64,000 bases of DNA from Paratinospora sagittata (lineage: Eukaryota > Streptophyta > Magnoliopsida > Ranunculales > Menispermaceae): the NCBI GenBank assembly GCA_035771175.1, contig CM069600.1, positions 4,611,729 through 4,675,728 of the forward strand, in the 5' to 3' direction. Positions 36,510 to 49,835 of this stretch are shown in pieces. The notes under the pieces were generated by a model. That model was not told where the DNA came from, made no database searches, and saw only the letters and a program-made list of their open reading frames with translations. Both the position numbers and the translations under genes were made by a program. Position 1 is the stretch's first letter. Each line of letters opens with the position of its first letter.

Positions 36510-39500
36510 ATAAAACTATGGAAGTAGTCCATATTTTTGCTTGTTTTAGATGTTTTGTCACATATTATTGATATTTGTATATTCTAAAATCTTTTGTTCT
36601 TTTTTTGTTCTTTTTAACTTTTATGTATTTCTTCTAAATGTGAGTTATGCCTTGTACTACCTCGAGGCTCACACCTTGCTTCATAAAGAGAAACCACCTC
36701 AATCACCCCTCACTGTTTTTTAAACCATTTAGTAATCGCAAAGTAAAATAATTGCATAGAGGTTGACTACAAGCAAAGAAGACCTTTGATAACATAAAGT
36801 TAGAGATCTAGTAGATGTCATCCTTGAGATTAGCAACTTGTTCTATAAGGAAACTTATCTAACATTTTATTTTATTGAACAAAGGCTATTTTGGCCAGGG
36901 AAAAAAAATTGTAGATGTCACCATCATCTCGATTATTTTTAATGTTACATTTCATAACTATAAAATTTGATAAGTATCGTAGAAATGTATATATATATAA
37001 TAATAATACTTTTTACTTTCGACGGTGAAGCCATTTTGGACATAATCCCAACAATACCCTCTCTTCACTTCTTTAAAATTTTGTTTTTTTACACTCAGTT
37101 ATAACATTATCAAAAGGGTAAATTAGTAATCCCAAACAATAAGTGTATGCTTTTTATTTTTCAAATGAACATGTTAAGTGTAGATGACGTCTTTCAGTTT
37201 TATTAACGGACCAAAGACTCCCATCCCATATTTTCAGCTTTTTTAACGTGGCAATAGTCCCACTTCTTTCAGTTTTACAACAGTTCAGGATTATAGTATA
37301 TATATCATTTCTTTCAATTTCTTTAATGGCGTCAGAGAACATTTGCCCAATGACTATTTTTATTCTCATCCATCGACACTGATAGAAAACATTTGCTGCT
37401 CTACGAGGAATCCACTGCCATTGCTAATCTCCAATCCTTGGGTATTTTTCTCCTCTTGACTTCTACGGAACAAACAAAAAGAAGACTTCAAACACATTTT
37501 AGTATTCTGCACTTTACAAATGGTAAGTTTTCGTCTGAGTATATATTGTTATACTCAATAGTTGTGTATTATTAATATATTATTGAGATGGGATCCTTTA
37601 CTTCATAAACATTGTTCCAAATCCTGTTTTACAGTCTATTACAACTCCATGTTTTGAATAATACCAAGTCATATAAATGAATATGGAGTGTAAATTCCAT
37701 GGTCACTTTTTTCTTTTTTAGCAGTGTTCAAGTGGGCAATAGGTTTTTTTTTTTATTTTTTTATTTTGGGGCAATAGATTTTTGAAACGCTCCACTAATG
37801 CTGTATATTGTTTATAAAATGAATATAATTTTAATCTTTTCTGTTTTTTCAGTTTTTATTAATTAGTCCTATTTGTTTTGGGTTAGTTTTCTTAAATTTC
37901 TTATAATTTCAGTGTATATTCTCTTTATTTACGACTTTATTGTTTTTCATTTGACTAGTTAGTGAACATATATATATCGGTTAATACAAGACTACAAATT
38001 TCTAATTTTTTAAATGATTTGATTTTATTATTATATTTTTTGTTCTGTTTTAATGTAAACTGTGTTATGGTTTGCTTTTAATTGTATTTTTAATGTTATT
38101 AATTAGTCATGAATTTGTAATGTAATGATATTCTTTTAGGGTATTTCATATTTGTTCTTAATTTCTATGTTTGACGGGTTATTCTCCATTATTCTTTAAT
38201 TATCTTTATAAATTGTATTAATTTTGTTATAATATGATTCCAAGAATCAATATATATTAGTCTGTCTTATGGTATCAATTTTACTTGTAGTGATTATCTA
38301 ATTTCATTATTTTATTTTTATTTTTTATTTTTAATTGTCATGCGTGTTGTTGTGATTGTTCACTTTCACCATTGGTACCATAAAAAATTCTTACTTGATC
38401 ATTATCTCTGATCTATTAAGGATGGTAACACTTTAACTTCTACATTTTTTTTTGTTAATTTGTTAAATTTATATTATTTGCAGTGTTTATTTTCTGTTTT
38501 TATTAATTCCTTCATCATGTTGTTTTAATTAGTTATTAATTATGAAAGAATTTTAACTTTTCCATTATTTTTATTTTTATTACTCTAATTATGTAATTCC
38601 ATTAATAAAGTAAGATCATTATATTCTCATTGCTTCAAATTATTAAATTTAGAAAAGACAAAAAAAAACACAAAATATCAATATCCTTCTTTGATTGTAG
38701 GGTACCATAAATTATATTTGTACTTTTAGTTTCACCATGGTATATTGGACTATATTATTTTAATGATATGTAACTTCACGTGCAACGCACGTGCACGTTC
38801 ACTCGTATATGTATATATATATATATTATATACATATATCAAGTTGTCTAAAAACCTTAATAGGAAATATAAATCATAAAAGAAGGATTAATAACAAACT
38901 CAAGAGCTAAGCCTGGCACAAATGGACCTGTCATACCTTGAATTTTATAGGCTTGGCTCATGAAATTAAACTCACCATTAGGTTAAGTTGGTCAAATTAC
39001 ACTACCAGCCATAAAGGTCGTACCATTCTTGGCCACACACTAGGTCCATTCAACTAGATTGAGGATAATTCATTCGAGTCTTTGGCGTTGTTTTCTTGGC
39101 ATCAGCTAGGTCATCACCACCCAAACAATCTCACTTCATGCAGTTCTTGGGGTTCTTCGAAATTTTTAAAATTTTACAACTTTCACAATAATTCATAAAA
39201 AACAGTTTAAAGAACTACGTACAAGGTATCTCAACCTTTTGTTTCATTTTTATCTAGAGTTTTCTTATAAATATACAGTTCAAATTAGAGATACTTTACG
39301 ACGTACAAAAATTAACTCGTTTTGTTCTTAAAAGAATAATTATTCAAATAGAAAATAGTGAAGAATCTTCTAATATGGTATAACTATTTTTCAAAAGTTT
39401 TAAATTTAGAATATCACTTATAAAAGTTTAAAATTTTTCATTAGGATATGTATAAGTTTTAAAACTTTAAAAGCTTAACATTGCAAACAAATTATATATC

Positions 39501-41062
39501 TATATTATTAGAGTTTTTTAATTTTTATCTCCTAACCCTTGCTTAGTCCATGACTAGAAGACACGACCTTGACTAAACAAGTTGAATTGCTTATGCATTT
39601 ACCTTGACAACATTGGCCTTTGGTATAATCCACGTACGCATCTCCTTAAAAAAATTCTTGTCAAAGGAAAGTGAAATTAAAAAATTAATAAACCTGCAAT
39701 CACATAAGAGTATGGTCAAAGGTAATAAATTTGAAGCTTTTATTGAACTATGTAAAGTAAAGTCTATAACACTTATAGTCTAATTAGGCTTCATATATCT
39801 CCCTAGATATGAACATTTATTATTAATAAATTGTCAAAAAGGCACCCCTACTAGACTCCTAAGTCCTAACATAAATCCCTTACAAGCTACACATATACCA
39901 ACTTATGATTTGAAATTAGAGGACCTAGGCCGACCACTTGCTTCTTCAAAATAAATTAGAGGAAGAGTGGGATTGAAACCTAGCGTATGATATGAGAAAC
40001 ATAAACAAGTTGATGAACATCAAATAAAGATAAATAACAAATACATACAAGTTTAAAAATTGGCGTGCAATACAATAATTTTTAAGAGAACGAAGTAGTT
40101 TGAACTTCATTGATGTAATGCTCCCACTCCATGTTGAGTTTATCACCTACATTTGAAGAATGACCACTAGGATCAAACTTGTACCCTAAAACCAACAAAG
40201 ACCATCCCCTTGTTGTTTTTCCTCCATTAGTCTTTCTACTTAAAAACTAATAGTCAACGTATGGCTTGTGTATGCACTAAATGTGTCATGTGATTGAAAT
40301 CAACATTAATATATATCAAATATTTCAATCCTATTGCATAAATCATGCATTCATTTGTTAACTATTAGAACATTGATGCAAATGTTTTTTTTTTCATAAC
40401 CATAATAAGATTTTCCACTTGTAATTTGCATAAAAGATTCTTAATACTTAATCAAAGACTTGTTATGGATATCATAAATTGTAAATTTCCATGTTGAAAC
40501 TACATCCTTGCTTACTATTGTGTTTCATTATTTTATCATATGACAATACAATGTGTATTCTAGTTAGTATTAACTTTTAGAATTCTGTATATGTGAAAAT
40601 TTCTTTAACTTAAAATTATGTATTTTCTCATGAAATATAGATTTTTATATGTTGAATTAGGTTTGTATACTATACACATCCTTACTATCTAAACAATCAT
40701 TTATGTCTTAAGTCTTAATGATACAATATGAAGTTAGAATTTACATGCTAAACCAAATTTAATTACACTTGCTAAACTAACATATGAAACTATTACTGCC
40801 ACCCACCCATTTACTCTTTTGCTTCTCTTTAATCTTTGAGAAGGTAACTGTTGTTGCACGCATTACAAAAAGGCAAATATATATATAATTGTACTAGAAT
40901 CAATTTAAAGAAGGAGTATGACACACGTATGTTTTACTGACTTCCTTAGCACTATTTTTAAGTTAAATGGAGTTTAATTTGAATTTGGATTTTCCTATGA
41001 GTTGTGACACTTGACACTTCATAGTCGTATCCCAACTATGTAGGTACGAATTTGTAGTATGA
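36510..41062 (+). repeat. Giant inverted repeat, left arm (about 2.7 kb after removing one insertion)
   Basis: This segment is the reverse complement of the right arm (42,880-58,475). I matched many points: 36,650-36,728 with 57,425-57,478 and 58,306-58,370; 36,900-36,995 with 51,855-51,948; 38,830-39,220 with 51,480-51,860; 39,600-39,760 with 50,925-51,090; 39,826-39,990 with 43,910-44,069; 40,260-40,690 with 43,220-43,640; 40,850-41,020 with 42,900-43,080. In the stretches compared by eye roughly nine bases in ten agree. A 1.8-kb block (36,995-38,822) is present only in this arm. The arm is non-coding. It sits inside the V-ATPase pseudogene. Confidence 0.9.
36995..38822 (+). mobile_element. 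Helitron-like insertion in the left arm
   Basis: The right arm is continuous across this point, so 36,995-38,822 is an insertion. Near its right end is a perfect 7-bp hairpin, CACGTGC-AAC-GCACGTG (38,777-38,793), followed nine bases later by CTCGT, close to the Helitron terminal CTRR-T. No terminal inverted repeats and no clear target duplication are seen, as expected for Helitrons, which insert into AT targets; here the target is a TA run. There is no helicase or Rep domain, so it would be non-autonomous. The third base of CTRR deviates and the 5' end is not canonical TC, so the call is tentative; the insertion itself is clear. Confidence 0.5.
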
Positions 41063-41064
41063 GC

Positions 41065-42878
41065 AACTTGTGGATGTTGTCAAGAATCCTAGGACTACTC
41101 CTAATGAACTTAGCTCACAAGGACAAATGCTTGAATGGAAGTCTCCTCAGCCATTTAGCCGCCAAGGCCCATTTCCAAGTTGCATATGTTACCTATCCTT
41201 AGACACGTCTTCTACTTAGGGTTAGCCACAGGGTCCCATTCCATTAAGTGATCCTTACATCATCAACACCTCGCCACTGTATTCTTTCTAATCATCCTCT
41301 CAATAATGTTGGCCACTCTTGTATGAATCTTATTGGGACATGAAGCATGTTGTAATAGGTTCTTGAACTGATTGGATTAAGGATTATATTCCCCCTCTTG
41401 AAAGCACACTTCTTTTCCATTTAGAAAGCTTTTGAGGTATTTTGGATACCAACAAATCCCAAAATGAACTCTAATAGGGTTTTCTCCCACGAGTATATCC
41501 AAGTATTTCATGGTCCTTTCTCCTTTAGAACAACCCAACTCATTGGCTAGAGCTTCCAACTTCCTTACATTCATTTTAACACCTAAAATCTGATCACTTT
41601 GAAGAGGTTCCTTATTATGTTCCATGCCACCTCAAGGAAAAATAGTGTAGTATCTATGGATTGGAAAGGATTGATTCTTTCTTTTCCTTGGCCATTAGAA
41701 TACCTTTTACCATCAAAGATTCAATCGTTTTGTCCATAATCCTGCTCAACACATCCACCACAACAACAAGAAAAAAGAAAAAAGAAAAAGAAAGAAAGAA
41801 AAGAATGGACATGATAGGTAATCTCCTTGTTGCAACTTTCTAGACATTCTAAATTATCTCTTGGCTAACCATTAATCAAAATCATGAACAAAGGCAATTT
41901 GATACAACCCCTTATCCATCTCCTTCAACTTCTCCCAATTTATATTCTTTGTGAAGAAATCTAAGAAATTCTAATCTAGTTGGTCATAGGCCTTTGTGAA
42001 ATCTATCTTGAAAACCAAACCCTCCGTATACCTACTCTAGTACACCACAACTTCATTAGCAATCAAAAGACATTCATAATTTGTCTCCTCATGAATGAGG
42101 ACCGCCTAGGATTTTGAGATAGTTTTTAGGAGGACATGTCTAATCCTTATAGAAAGGATCTTGGCAATGATTCTATAGCCCTGTGACCAAGCTTATCGGT
42201 CCATAATCCTCATCTTCCAAGAGTTTTTCTTCTTTGGGGTCAAATAGACGCATATCTCATTGGTGATTGCATATATGACCCCATAACAGTGAAATTTCTC
42301 CGTGACCCTCATGGTCCCTCTTCATTTTAATCCTATAATCTTGAAAGACTGCTTAGTGTAATTATCTGGACTTGGTAAGTTTACTCTATTTCAACAAAAA
42401 ATTGCTCCTTTCAATTCTTCCTCCCCAAAAGGGGTCTCTCAAGCCCCACCTTTCTCCTTTTAGCTTAGCATAAAGGTGCTGAAAATATTTCATTATCACT
42501 ACATCAAACTCTTGGATCGTGGCCCTCCTTCACAATGGATCCATCCTCTTTTTCAAGCTTAGAATAATTTCCTTCTCCCACTTTCCATTCAGGATTTTAT
42601 GGAAGAATTGAATCCTAAATTCAAATACCCTTCCTTTAACCATTTCAGCGTTGCTTGTCGACTCACATCCTTACTCCTTAAACCACAAGTCAAGGTCTTA
42701 ATGATGTAAGTATGATGTGTAGATTTTTGAATGCTTAACCTGCTTTAAATACTCTTTAATTCTTTGTCCAAGCCTTGTTTATCCCAAATTTGGTGTAGAA
42801 CTATTCAATATTTCAATATGTACTACATCATTCATGTCAGATTGAGTACAGGAATAAGAGTCTATCCCTAAGGGTCTC
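41065..42878 (-). mobile_element. Decayed LINE reverse transcriptase forming the spacer of the inverted repeat
   Basis: Minus-strand frames, heavily broken, recover a LINE ORF2: a GRRQIMNV-like segment near 42,090, then LVFKIDFTKAYDQLD with the conserved FEKAYD-type core, then VRKLEALANELGCSKGERTM and KYLDILVG (41,500-41,590). Next comes YNMLHVPIRFIQEW (about 41,350), and AAKWLRRLPFKHLSL near 41,150. Gene order and direction are consistent from 42,880 to 41,065, so a single element fills the whole interval between the arms. Both termini are missing. Confidence 0.7.
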
Positions 42879-44163
42879 TCTACTACAATTTGTACTCATG
42901 ATATAACTAAGAAGTGTCACAACTCATGGGAAAATCCAAATTCAAATTAAACTCCATTTAACTTGAAACAATGCTAGTGAAGTCAATAAATATGTATGTG
43001 TTTCATACCACTACCTTAAAATTGGTTCTAGTATGTATGTATTTTGCCTTCTGTGATGTGTGCAACAATAGACCCCTTTCTCAAAGATTCAAGAGGAGCC
43101 AGAAATTAAGTGGCGGGTGGCAATAAGAGTTTCATATGTTAGTTTAGCAAGTGTAATTAAATTTGTTTTAGCATATAAATTTGAACCTCATATTGTATCA
43201 TAAGTGATTGTTTAGAAAGAAAGGATGTGTATACTAACCTAATTCAACATGTAAAACTCTATGTTTCACGAGAAAATACATAATTTTAAGTTGAAGAAAA
43301 TTTCACAAATATATAATTCTAAAAGTTAGTACTTACCAGAATACACATTGTATTGTGACATGACAAAACAATGAAACACAATAGTAAGCTAGGTTGTAGT
43401 TTCAACATGGAAATTTACAATTTATGATATCCATAACAAAGTCTTTGATTAAGTTTTAAGAATCTCTTATGCAAATTACAAGTGGAAAATCTTATTATGG
43501 TTGCGAAAAAAAACTTTTTGCATTATTTTTCCAATAGTTAACAAATGAATGCATGATTTATGCAATAGGATTGATAAATTTGATATAAATTAATGTTGAT
43601 TTCAATTGACGCATTTAGTGCATACACGAGTCGTACGTTAACTATTAGTTTTTAAGTAGAAAGACTAATGGAGGACAAACAACAAGGGGATGGTCCTTGT
43701 TGGTTTCAGGGTACGAGCATGCGATCCTAGTGGTCATTCTTCAGATGTAGGTGGTAAACTTGACATGGAAACTGCATCAATGAAGTTCAAACTACTTTGT
43801 TCTTTTTAAAATTATTGTATTGCACGCAATTTTGAAACTTGTTTATATTCGTTATTTCTCTTTATTTGATATTGATCAACTTGTTTATGTTTGTCATATC
43901 ATATGTTAGGTTTCAAGCCCACTCTTGCTCCAATTTATTTTGAAGAAGCAAGTGGTCGGCCTAGGTTCTCAAATTTCAAATCATAAGTTTGTATATGTGT
44001 AGCTTGTAAGGGATTCAATTGTTATGTTAGGACTCAGGAGTCTAGTAGGGGTGCCTTTTTGACAATTTATGTCACACCCCGTCGATTCTCCCGCACAGGA
44101 TGTGACATTTAGTCACGGGTGTTGGAACCAAGTCGCACACACAGAAGCATAGTAGCCCAAAAC

Positions 44164-44331
44164 TGTCAAAACATTTCTCTTTTCATTATATTTTTCCTAT
44201 CTATTTCCATAGGATATATACAATTTAAAAGAATAAAATCTAAACAAATCTTTGCTATTTTCAAACATTATTGTCTATAATTACGGCTCACGCCAAAACG
44301 TTATTGTCTACAATTGCGGCTCACGCCAACA
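44164..44331 (-). repeat. 3' LTR of the inner Copia element
   Basis: 168 bp, TG...CA ends, preceded on the minus strand by the polypurine tract. It matches the copy at 49,668-49,835 except at four transition sites near its inner end. Confidence 0.95.
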
Positions 44332-44338
44332 CTCCCCC

Positions 44339-47300
44339 TCAAGTTGATGCATAGAGGTCTCGCATGCTCAACTTGTCAAGTGAGTTGTAGAGGTCCTTGC
44401 TCGATACAACTTTTGTAAGGATATCCGCCAATTGATCTTCAGATTTCACAAATGGAAACCTAATTGTTTTTGCTTCAAGATTTTCCTTGATGAAGTGTCG
44501 ATCTACCTCCACATGTTTAGTACGATCATGTTGAATGGGATTATGGGAAATTGCAATTGCAGCTTTATTGTCACACAAAAGATCCATCTCAGAGTTAGGA
44601 GCAAACCCAATTTCAGTAAGTAGCTTTCTTAGCCAGAGGAGTTCACAAAGACCTTTCGCCATTCCCCTAAACTCAACTTCAGCACTTAACAAAGCTACCA
44701 CTTTTTGCTTCTTGCTTCTCCAGGTTACAAGATTTCCTCCAACAAATGCAAAATATCCTGAGGTGGACTTTCTATCAGTGATATTACCTGCCCAATCCGC
44801 ATCCGTATATCCATAAACCATCAACTGACTGTTATGTTTTGAGAACATAAGCCCCTTGCCTGGAGATGACTTCAAGTATCGAAGTATTCGAATCAGTGCT
44901 TCTATGTGGCTTTTACTTGGATTATGCATAAACTGACTTACAACACTCATAGCGTATGCAATATCTGGACGAGTATGAAAGAGATAAATGAGTTTACCAA
45001 CTAATCTTTGGTATCTACCTTTATCTGTTGGTACTTGGTCTGGGTATTCTCTAAGTTTGTGATTCTGAACAATGGGGGTGTCTGCAGGTCTACACTCCAA
45101 CATCCCTACTTCGGTTAGCAAGTCTAATATGTATTTCCGTTGAGAAAGAAATATACCTTGCTTAGACCTAGCAACTTCAATTCCCAAGAAATACTTGAGT
45201 CCTCCCAGATTCTTCATCTCAAATTCAGTTGCTAATTGCTTTTGAAGTAGAGAGATTTCTTCTTCATCATCTCCTGTAATAATCATGTCATCTACATAGA
45301 CTATCAGAGCCGTTACCTTACCCAACTGATGTGTCAAAAACAAAGTGTGATCAGAGTTACTTTGTTGGAAGCCATATTTCTTCATTGCCAAGCTAAGCCT
45401 TCCAAACCATGCTCGCGGTGATTGCTTCAGTCCGTACAATGCTCGCTGCAATTTACACACCACTCCATTATCTGAAGAAGCTATATAACCTGGAGGAATA
45501 TCCATATACACCTCTTCTTGGAGGTCACCGTTGAGAAAAACATTTTTCACATCAAATTGATGCAAAGGCCAATCAAGATTTGCTGCAAGGGACAATAACA
45601 CTCTAACGGTATTCAACTTGGCTACAGGTGAGAAAGTCTCCCGGTAATCAACCCCATATGTCTGCGTATATCCCTTTGCTACTAGTCTCACTTTGTACCG
45701 CTCAATAGATCCATCTGTTTTGTGTTTAATGGAGAACACCACAAGAGTCCATGTATCATTTTTTAGTAGTGCCTTCATTTCTTCATCTATAACTCGGGTC
45801 CATCTTGGATTTGCCAATGCCTCATGAACATTAGTAGGAATCTGACATGTGGAGAGTTCCTGTGCAAAATTCTTAAGAGGTTCAGATAGTTTCTCGGTGG
45901 ATACATAGTTAGCAATCGGATACCTCGACCTTCTTTCTTCAATATCTGGAGAATATCTATTAGGTGGCTTGCCGCGATTATACCTAGGAGGTAAAACATA
46001 TCCCGCAGAATCATCTATGTCATTGATATGTAAGGGTGTAATAGTGGTACTTACCTCAGGATTATTCTCAGGAGAGGATTCGGCTGGCACTTTAGAGGAA
46101 GGGGATATAGGCTCGGTTTCAGATGTTGCATGCTCTGCATTCAGAAATACCTCAATTTCACAGTTCACATCGCCTGAGTTATCATTCGGCCCATCATGCT
46201 CATGCGGCTTCTCATTCCGATTCTGTTCCTCATGCTCAGACGACCCCTCAAGTCTGAACCAATCAAAATCATTTGGTGTCTCATGCTGGGACCAATTCAA
46301 CTCTTCATTATGTATCTCCCCCTGAAGAGGAGAAGGAGGGGCCGTAGATGGAAAAAACATGTCAGTTTCCAAAAATTGAACATCCATAGTCACATAGAGT
46401 TTTCGGGTAGTAGGATCGTAGCAACGGTACCCTTTTTGATGGATACCATAGCCCAAAAACACACACCGACGTGCACATGGATCAAGCTTACTGCGCTGGT
46501 TTTTGTGGAGATACACGTAGGCGACACACCCAAAGATACGAGGAGGAAGCATCAGCGCCGTAGGTATGGACACATGATCGGAAAGAGATTGAAGGGGTGT
46601 TTTAAATGATAAAACCTTGGATGGCATTCGGTTGAGAAGGTGGACGACAGTTGAGACGGCATCGGTCCAAAAACGTTTGGGCATATTGGCACCAAGAAGC
46701 AGAGCACGGGCAGTCTCCAGAAGATGTCTATTTTTCTTCTTGGCGACACCGTTCTGTTGGGGTGTTTGTTAGCATGAAGTTTCATGAATTAAACCATGGT
46801 GGGAAAAATAAGATTGAAGATCCTTATTAACATATTCACCACCATTATCAGAGCGGAGAACCTTCATGGTGGCACCGTACTGAGTACCAACCATAGCATG
46901 AAATGTTTTAAAAACACCGAGAACGTCATCTTTGTGTTTTAGCAAGTAGAGCCATGTAATACGGGTACAATCATCCATAAAAATAACAAACCAACGAAAG
47001 CCAAACATATTAGCAATGGGCGAGGGCCCCCAGACATCAGAGTGAATTAATGCAAATGGAGTGTCACTTTTATTCATGCTCAATGGGTAAGTAGCGCGAT
47101 GGCTCTTAGCCAAAACACAAGTATCACACTTCAAGTCAGAAGGCTGCAAATGCTTAAACAAATCAGGTAAAACATGCTTCAAATACGGAAAAGATGGGTG
47201 TCCCAAGCGTCGATGCCATAGCCACAATGTTGTTTCTTTATTGACATGCAGATTGTTCATGTTGGTGGCCTGGCCGATGTCATCCACATAATATAATCCC

Positions 47301-48733
47301 CCCCTCTTAGTACCACGTCCAATTATCTCCTTGATGAGAATATCCTGGATAAGACAAAAGTTTGGATAAATAAGTACAACACAGCCAAGGTCTGCAGTAA
47401 GCTGACTTATAGACAACAGTTTATGGGATAAAGACGGAACAAGTAAAGTGTTGGATAAAGTGAGGGATGGAGATAAAGTCACAGAGCCAGCTCCAGTGAC
47501 TGGTGAGATAACACCATTGGCATTAGCTATGCTGGTGCGTCGTGGAAGAGAAGTGTGGGAGAAGTCCGAAGCAGCAAAGGTCATGTGGTCCGTGGCCCCC
47601 GAGTCGAGAAGCCATGCCCCACAATCCGCATTGCTATGGGAGGTAAAAAGAGCAAGACCAGAGATACCTGAGTTTAAGTTGGGAGGAGCATCCGTGGACA
47701 TTGCAGCCGACTGTATAAGAGAGAGATGAGGTTCGACACGAGCAACAACAGCCGTGCCTGAACGTCCACTAGTGCCGGGGTCATCAGGACGCTTACGGGC
47801 TTGAAGATCATGCCACCAATCAGGGTACCCATGCAACTTAAAGCAGTTTTCACGTGTGTGTTTCTGGTTGCCACAATGAGAGCGTTTTTTTCCCTCAGTA
47901 GAATGCCGGTGCTTGGCAGATTTACTATGGCCAGAGGTGCTTAACGAGAGAGCTTTCGACGCCAAGACAGCCCCTTGGGGCCCATCGGTGTCATGGGTAG
48001 TCATCACTTGTTGTCGAATAGCCTCCCGCCTAACATGCGCATAAGCCTGTTCAACCGTAGAAAATGGTTTTATCTGTAAAACATCAACACGAATATTGTC
48101 TAGCCGATCATCAAGACAATCCAGAAAAACATAAACACGGTCTTCTTGGATGATCCGATTATAGTGTTGAATATCAACAGAACATTCCATAGGATTCGAT
48201 CGGCGAAAATCAATTTCACGCCATAGACCCTGCAACGCTGTGTAATATTTCTCTAGCGAGCCCGCAGCTTGTTTCAGTCTACTCACACGACGTCGAAGAT
48301 CATACACTTGCGATGTATCACTACCATCGAAGAAGGTAGTTGCAATAACATCCCAAACCGCTTTTGCCGTGGGAAAGCGAATAAAATTGCCAATTAAAGA
48401 CGGATCCATGGAAGTAATTAACCAACCTTTAACAATAGCATTATCAGTGCGCCACTTGCGAAAGAAAGGATCAGTTGATGGTGGCTGGGGAAAGTCGCCG
48501 TTAATGTACCCCAGTTTGTCATTGCCTGAGATATACATCTCAACAACCTGGGACCACAGTGCATAGTTGGAACCGTCCAACTTAATGCCGATCTGAGCAG
48601 CGGATGTTTCAGTGGTGATGGTCGGGATCTGAGTGTTATTCAAAACTTCAGTCATCCTTGTAGTCAATTCAAGGATAGGATCAGAGAGATTGGACGCGTT
48701 GCTAGGAGTATTCTGGTCATCAGAATCCGCCAT
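44339..48733 (-). pseudogene. Copia gag-pol with an in-frame stop and damaged integrase
   Basis: One reading frame runs from the ATG at 48733 (MADSDDQN) to 44339, interrupted by a single TAA at 46771-46769 inside integrase. Domains in order: Gag (YALWSQVVEMYISG), a degenerate zinc knuckle (SHCGNQKHTRENCF, first cysteine absent), protease (LLDSGATDHMT), pre-integrase (LWLWHRRLGHPSFPYLKHV), integrase (IHSDVWGPS, RSDNGGEY), reverse transcriptase with YVDD (VYVDDMIITG) and RNase H (DADWAGN, CDNKAAI, RTKHVEVDRH). The glutamate expected in the NGVAERK-type integrase motif reads lysine (NGVAKKK). Between TWTLV and FSIKHK about 12 residues are missing compared with related elements. It cannot now replicate by itself. 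Confidence 0.93.
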
Positions 48734-49655
48734 GGGAGGAAGGGTAGGGTGCAATACTCGGATCTGTGATTTTTGGAGATGCGGTCGGATCTTGAGAAGT
48801 TTATTGCATTATAACAAGTGGGTCAATTCTCTTCTCTGCAAAATTTTTTTTTTTTTTTTAAGCTTCAAAGTATATATATATTTGAGATCCAAATTAACAA
48901 GGAGATCCAATTATATATATATATAAAACCCTTAATCTCTTCTGTCCATCTTACCAAAAAAGAAAAAAGAGAAAGAGAGAAGGGGCTCGCGTCTTTTAAT
49001 CTCTTCTGCCCATCTTACCAACAAAGAAAAGAGAGAAAGAGAGAAGGGGGCCCGCGTCTCTTAACCTCTTCTGCCCATCTTAATCTCTTTTGAGATGAAG
49101 GGGACCCGCATCTATTAAAAAAAGGAGAGCAAGTGGGAAGCACTTCAACATATATGCCTTATGATAGCATATATGTCTTATGATAGCAGATCTGACGAGA
49201 TTTGAATCAAATCTCGAAAGATTGAAGCAACTCCGGGCTTCGGAGGTTTGCAGACAATCTTTTGGCCGGAAGAAGAGGTAGATGACGCCGGCGGAGAAGC
49301 GAGAGTCCAGCAGAAGCAACTGCAGCAGCGGTTCCGGCGTGGTTTCTGATGAGCGCTTTCCTGCGGTTCCGGCGAGCGTTTTCAGTGGAAATGAAGACGC
49401 TTCTTGTTGCGGATCTTGCTGCAGTTTAGTGTCGGTGTCTTGGCCGCCGGACGACGAGTCTCTCGGATGAGGAGCTTTTCAGTCTTGAAGCTGTAAGTTC
49501 GACTTTTTACACTTTGTCAAGCTCGAGCTCTCCTCACCGGATCGTTAGATTCGGCTGTGGCTGCGCTTCAAGAAGCAGCAGGGGTGTGATCGCTGACGGA
49601 CGTCGCAGGAATACGGTGGGGCTCGAGAGAATCGGCTCAGATGGTTCGTAACCTC
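48734..49655 (-). other. Copia 5' leader between primer site and gag
   Basis: About 920 bp of leader. It contains a three-fold direct repeat at about 48,930-49,085 built on TTAATCTCTTCTGCCCATCT and GAAAGAGAGAAGGGG. No coding capacity is supported. Confidence 0.6.
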
Positions 49656-49667
49656 GCTCTGATACCA

Positions 49668-49835
49668 TGTCAAAACATTTCTCTTTTCATTATATTTTTC
49701 CTATCTATTTCCATAGGATATATACAATTTAAAAGAATAAAATCTAAACAAATCTTTGCTATTTTCAAACATTATTGTCTACAATTACGGCTCACGCCAA
49801 AATGTTGTTGTCTACAATTGCAGCTCACGCCAACA
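49668..49835 (-). repeat. 5' LTR of the inner Copia element
   Basis: 168 bp, followed on the minus strand by the primer site TGGTATCAGAGC (49,667-49,656). Confidence 0.95.

Larger units (their letters stand above)
44164..49835 (-). mobile_element. Copia LTR retrotransposon, full length but inactivated
   Basis: The two LTRs are 168 bp each (44,164-44,331 and 49,668-49,835), in plus-strand form TGTCAAAACA...CACGCCAACA, differing at four positions by my count, all transitions. The target duplication is AAAAC (44,159-44,163 and 49,836-49,840). The primer site beside the 5' LTR is TGGTATCAGAGC on the minus strand (49,667-49,656), matching initiator methionine tRNA. The polypurine tract CTTGAGGGGGAG lies at 44,343-44,332. 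It sits inside the solo LTR, so it is younger than that LTR. Confidence 0.95.
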
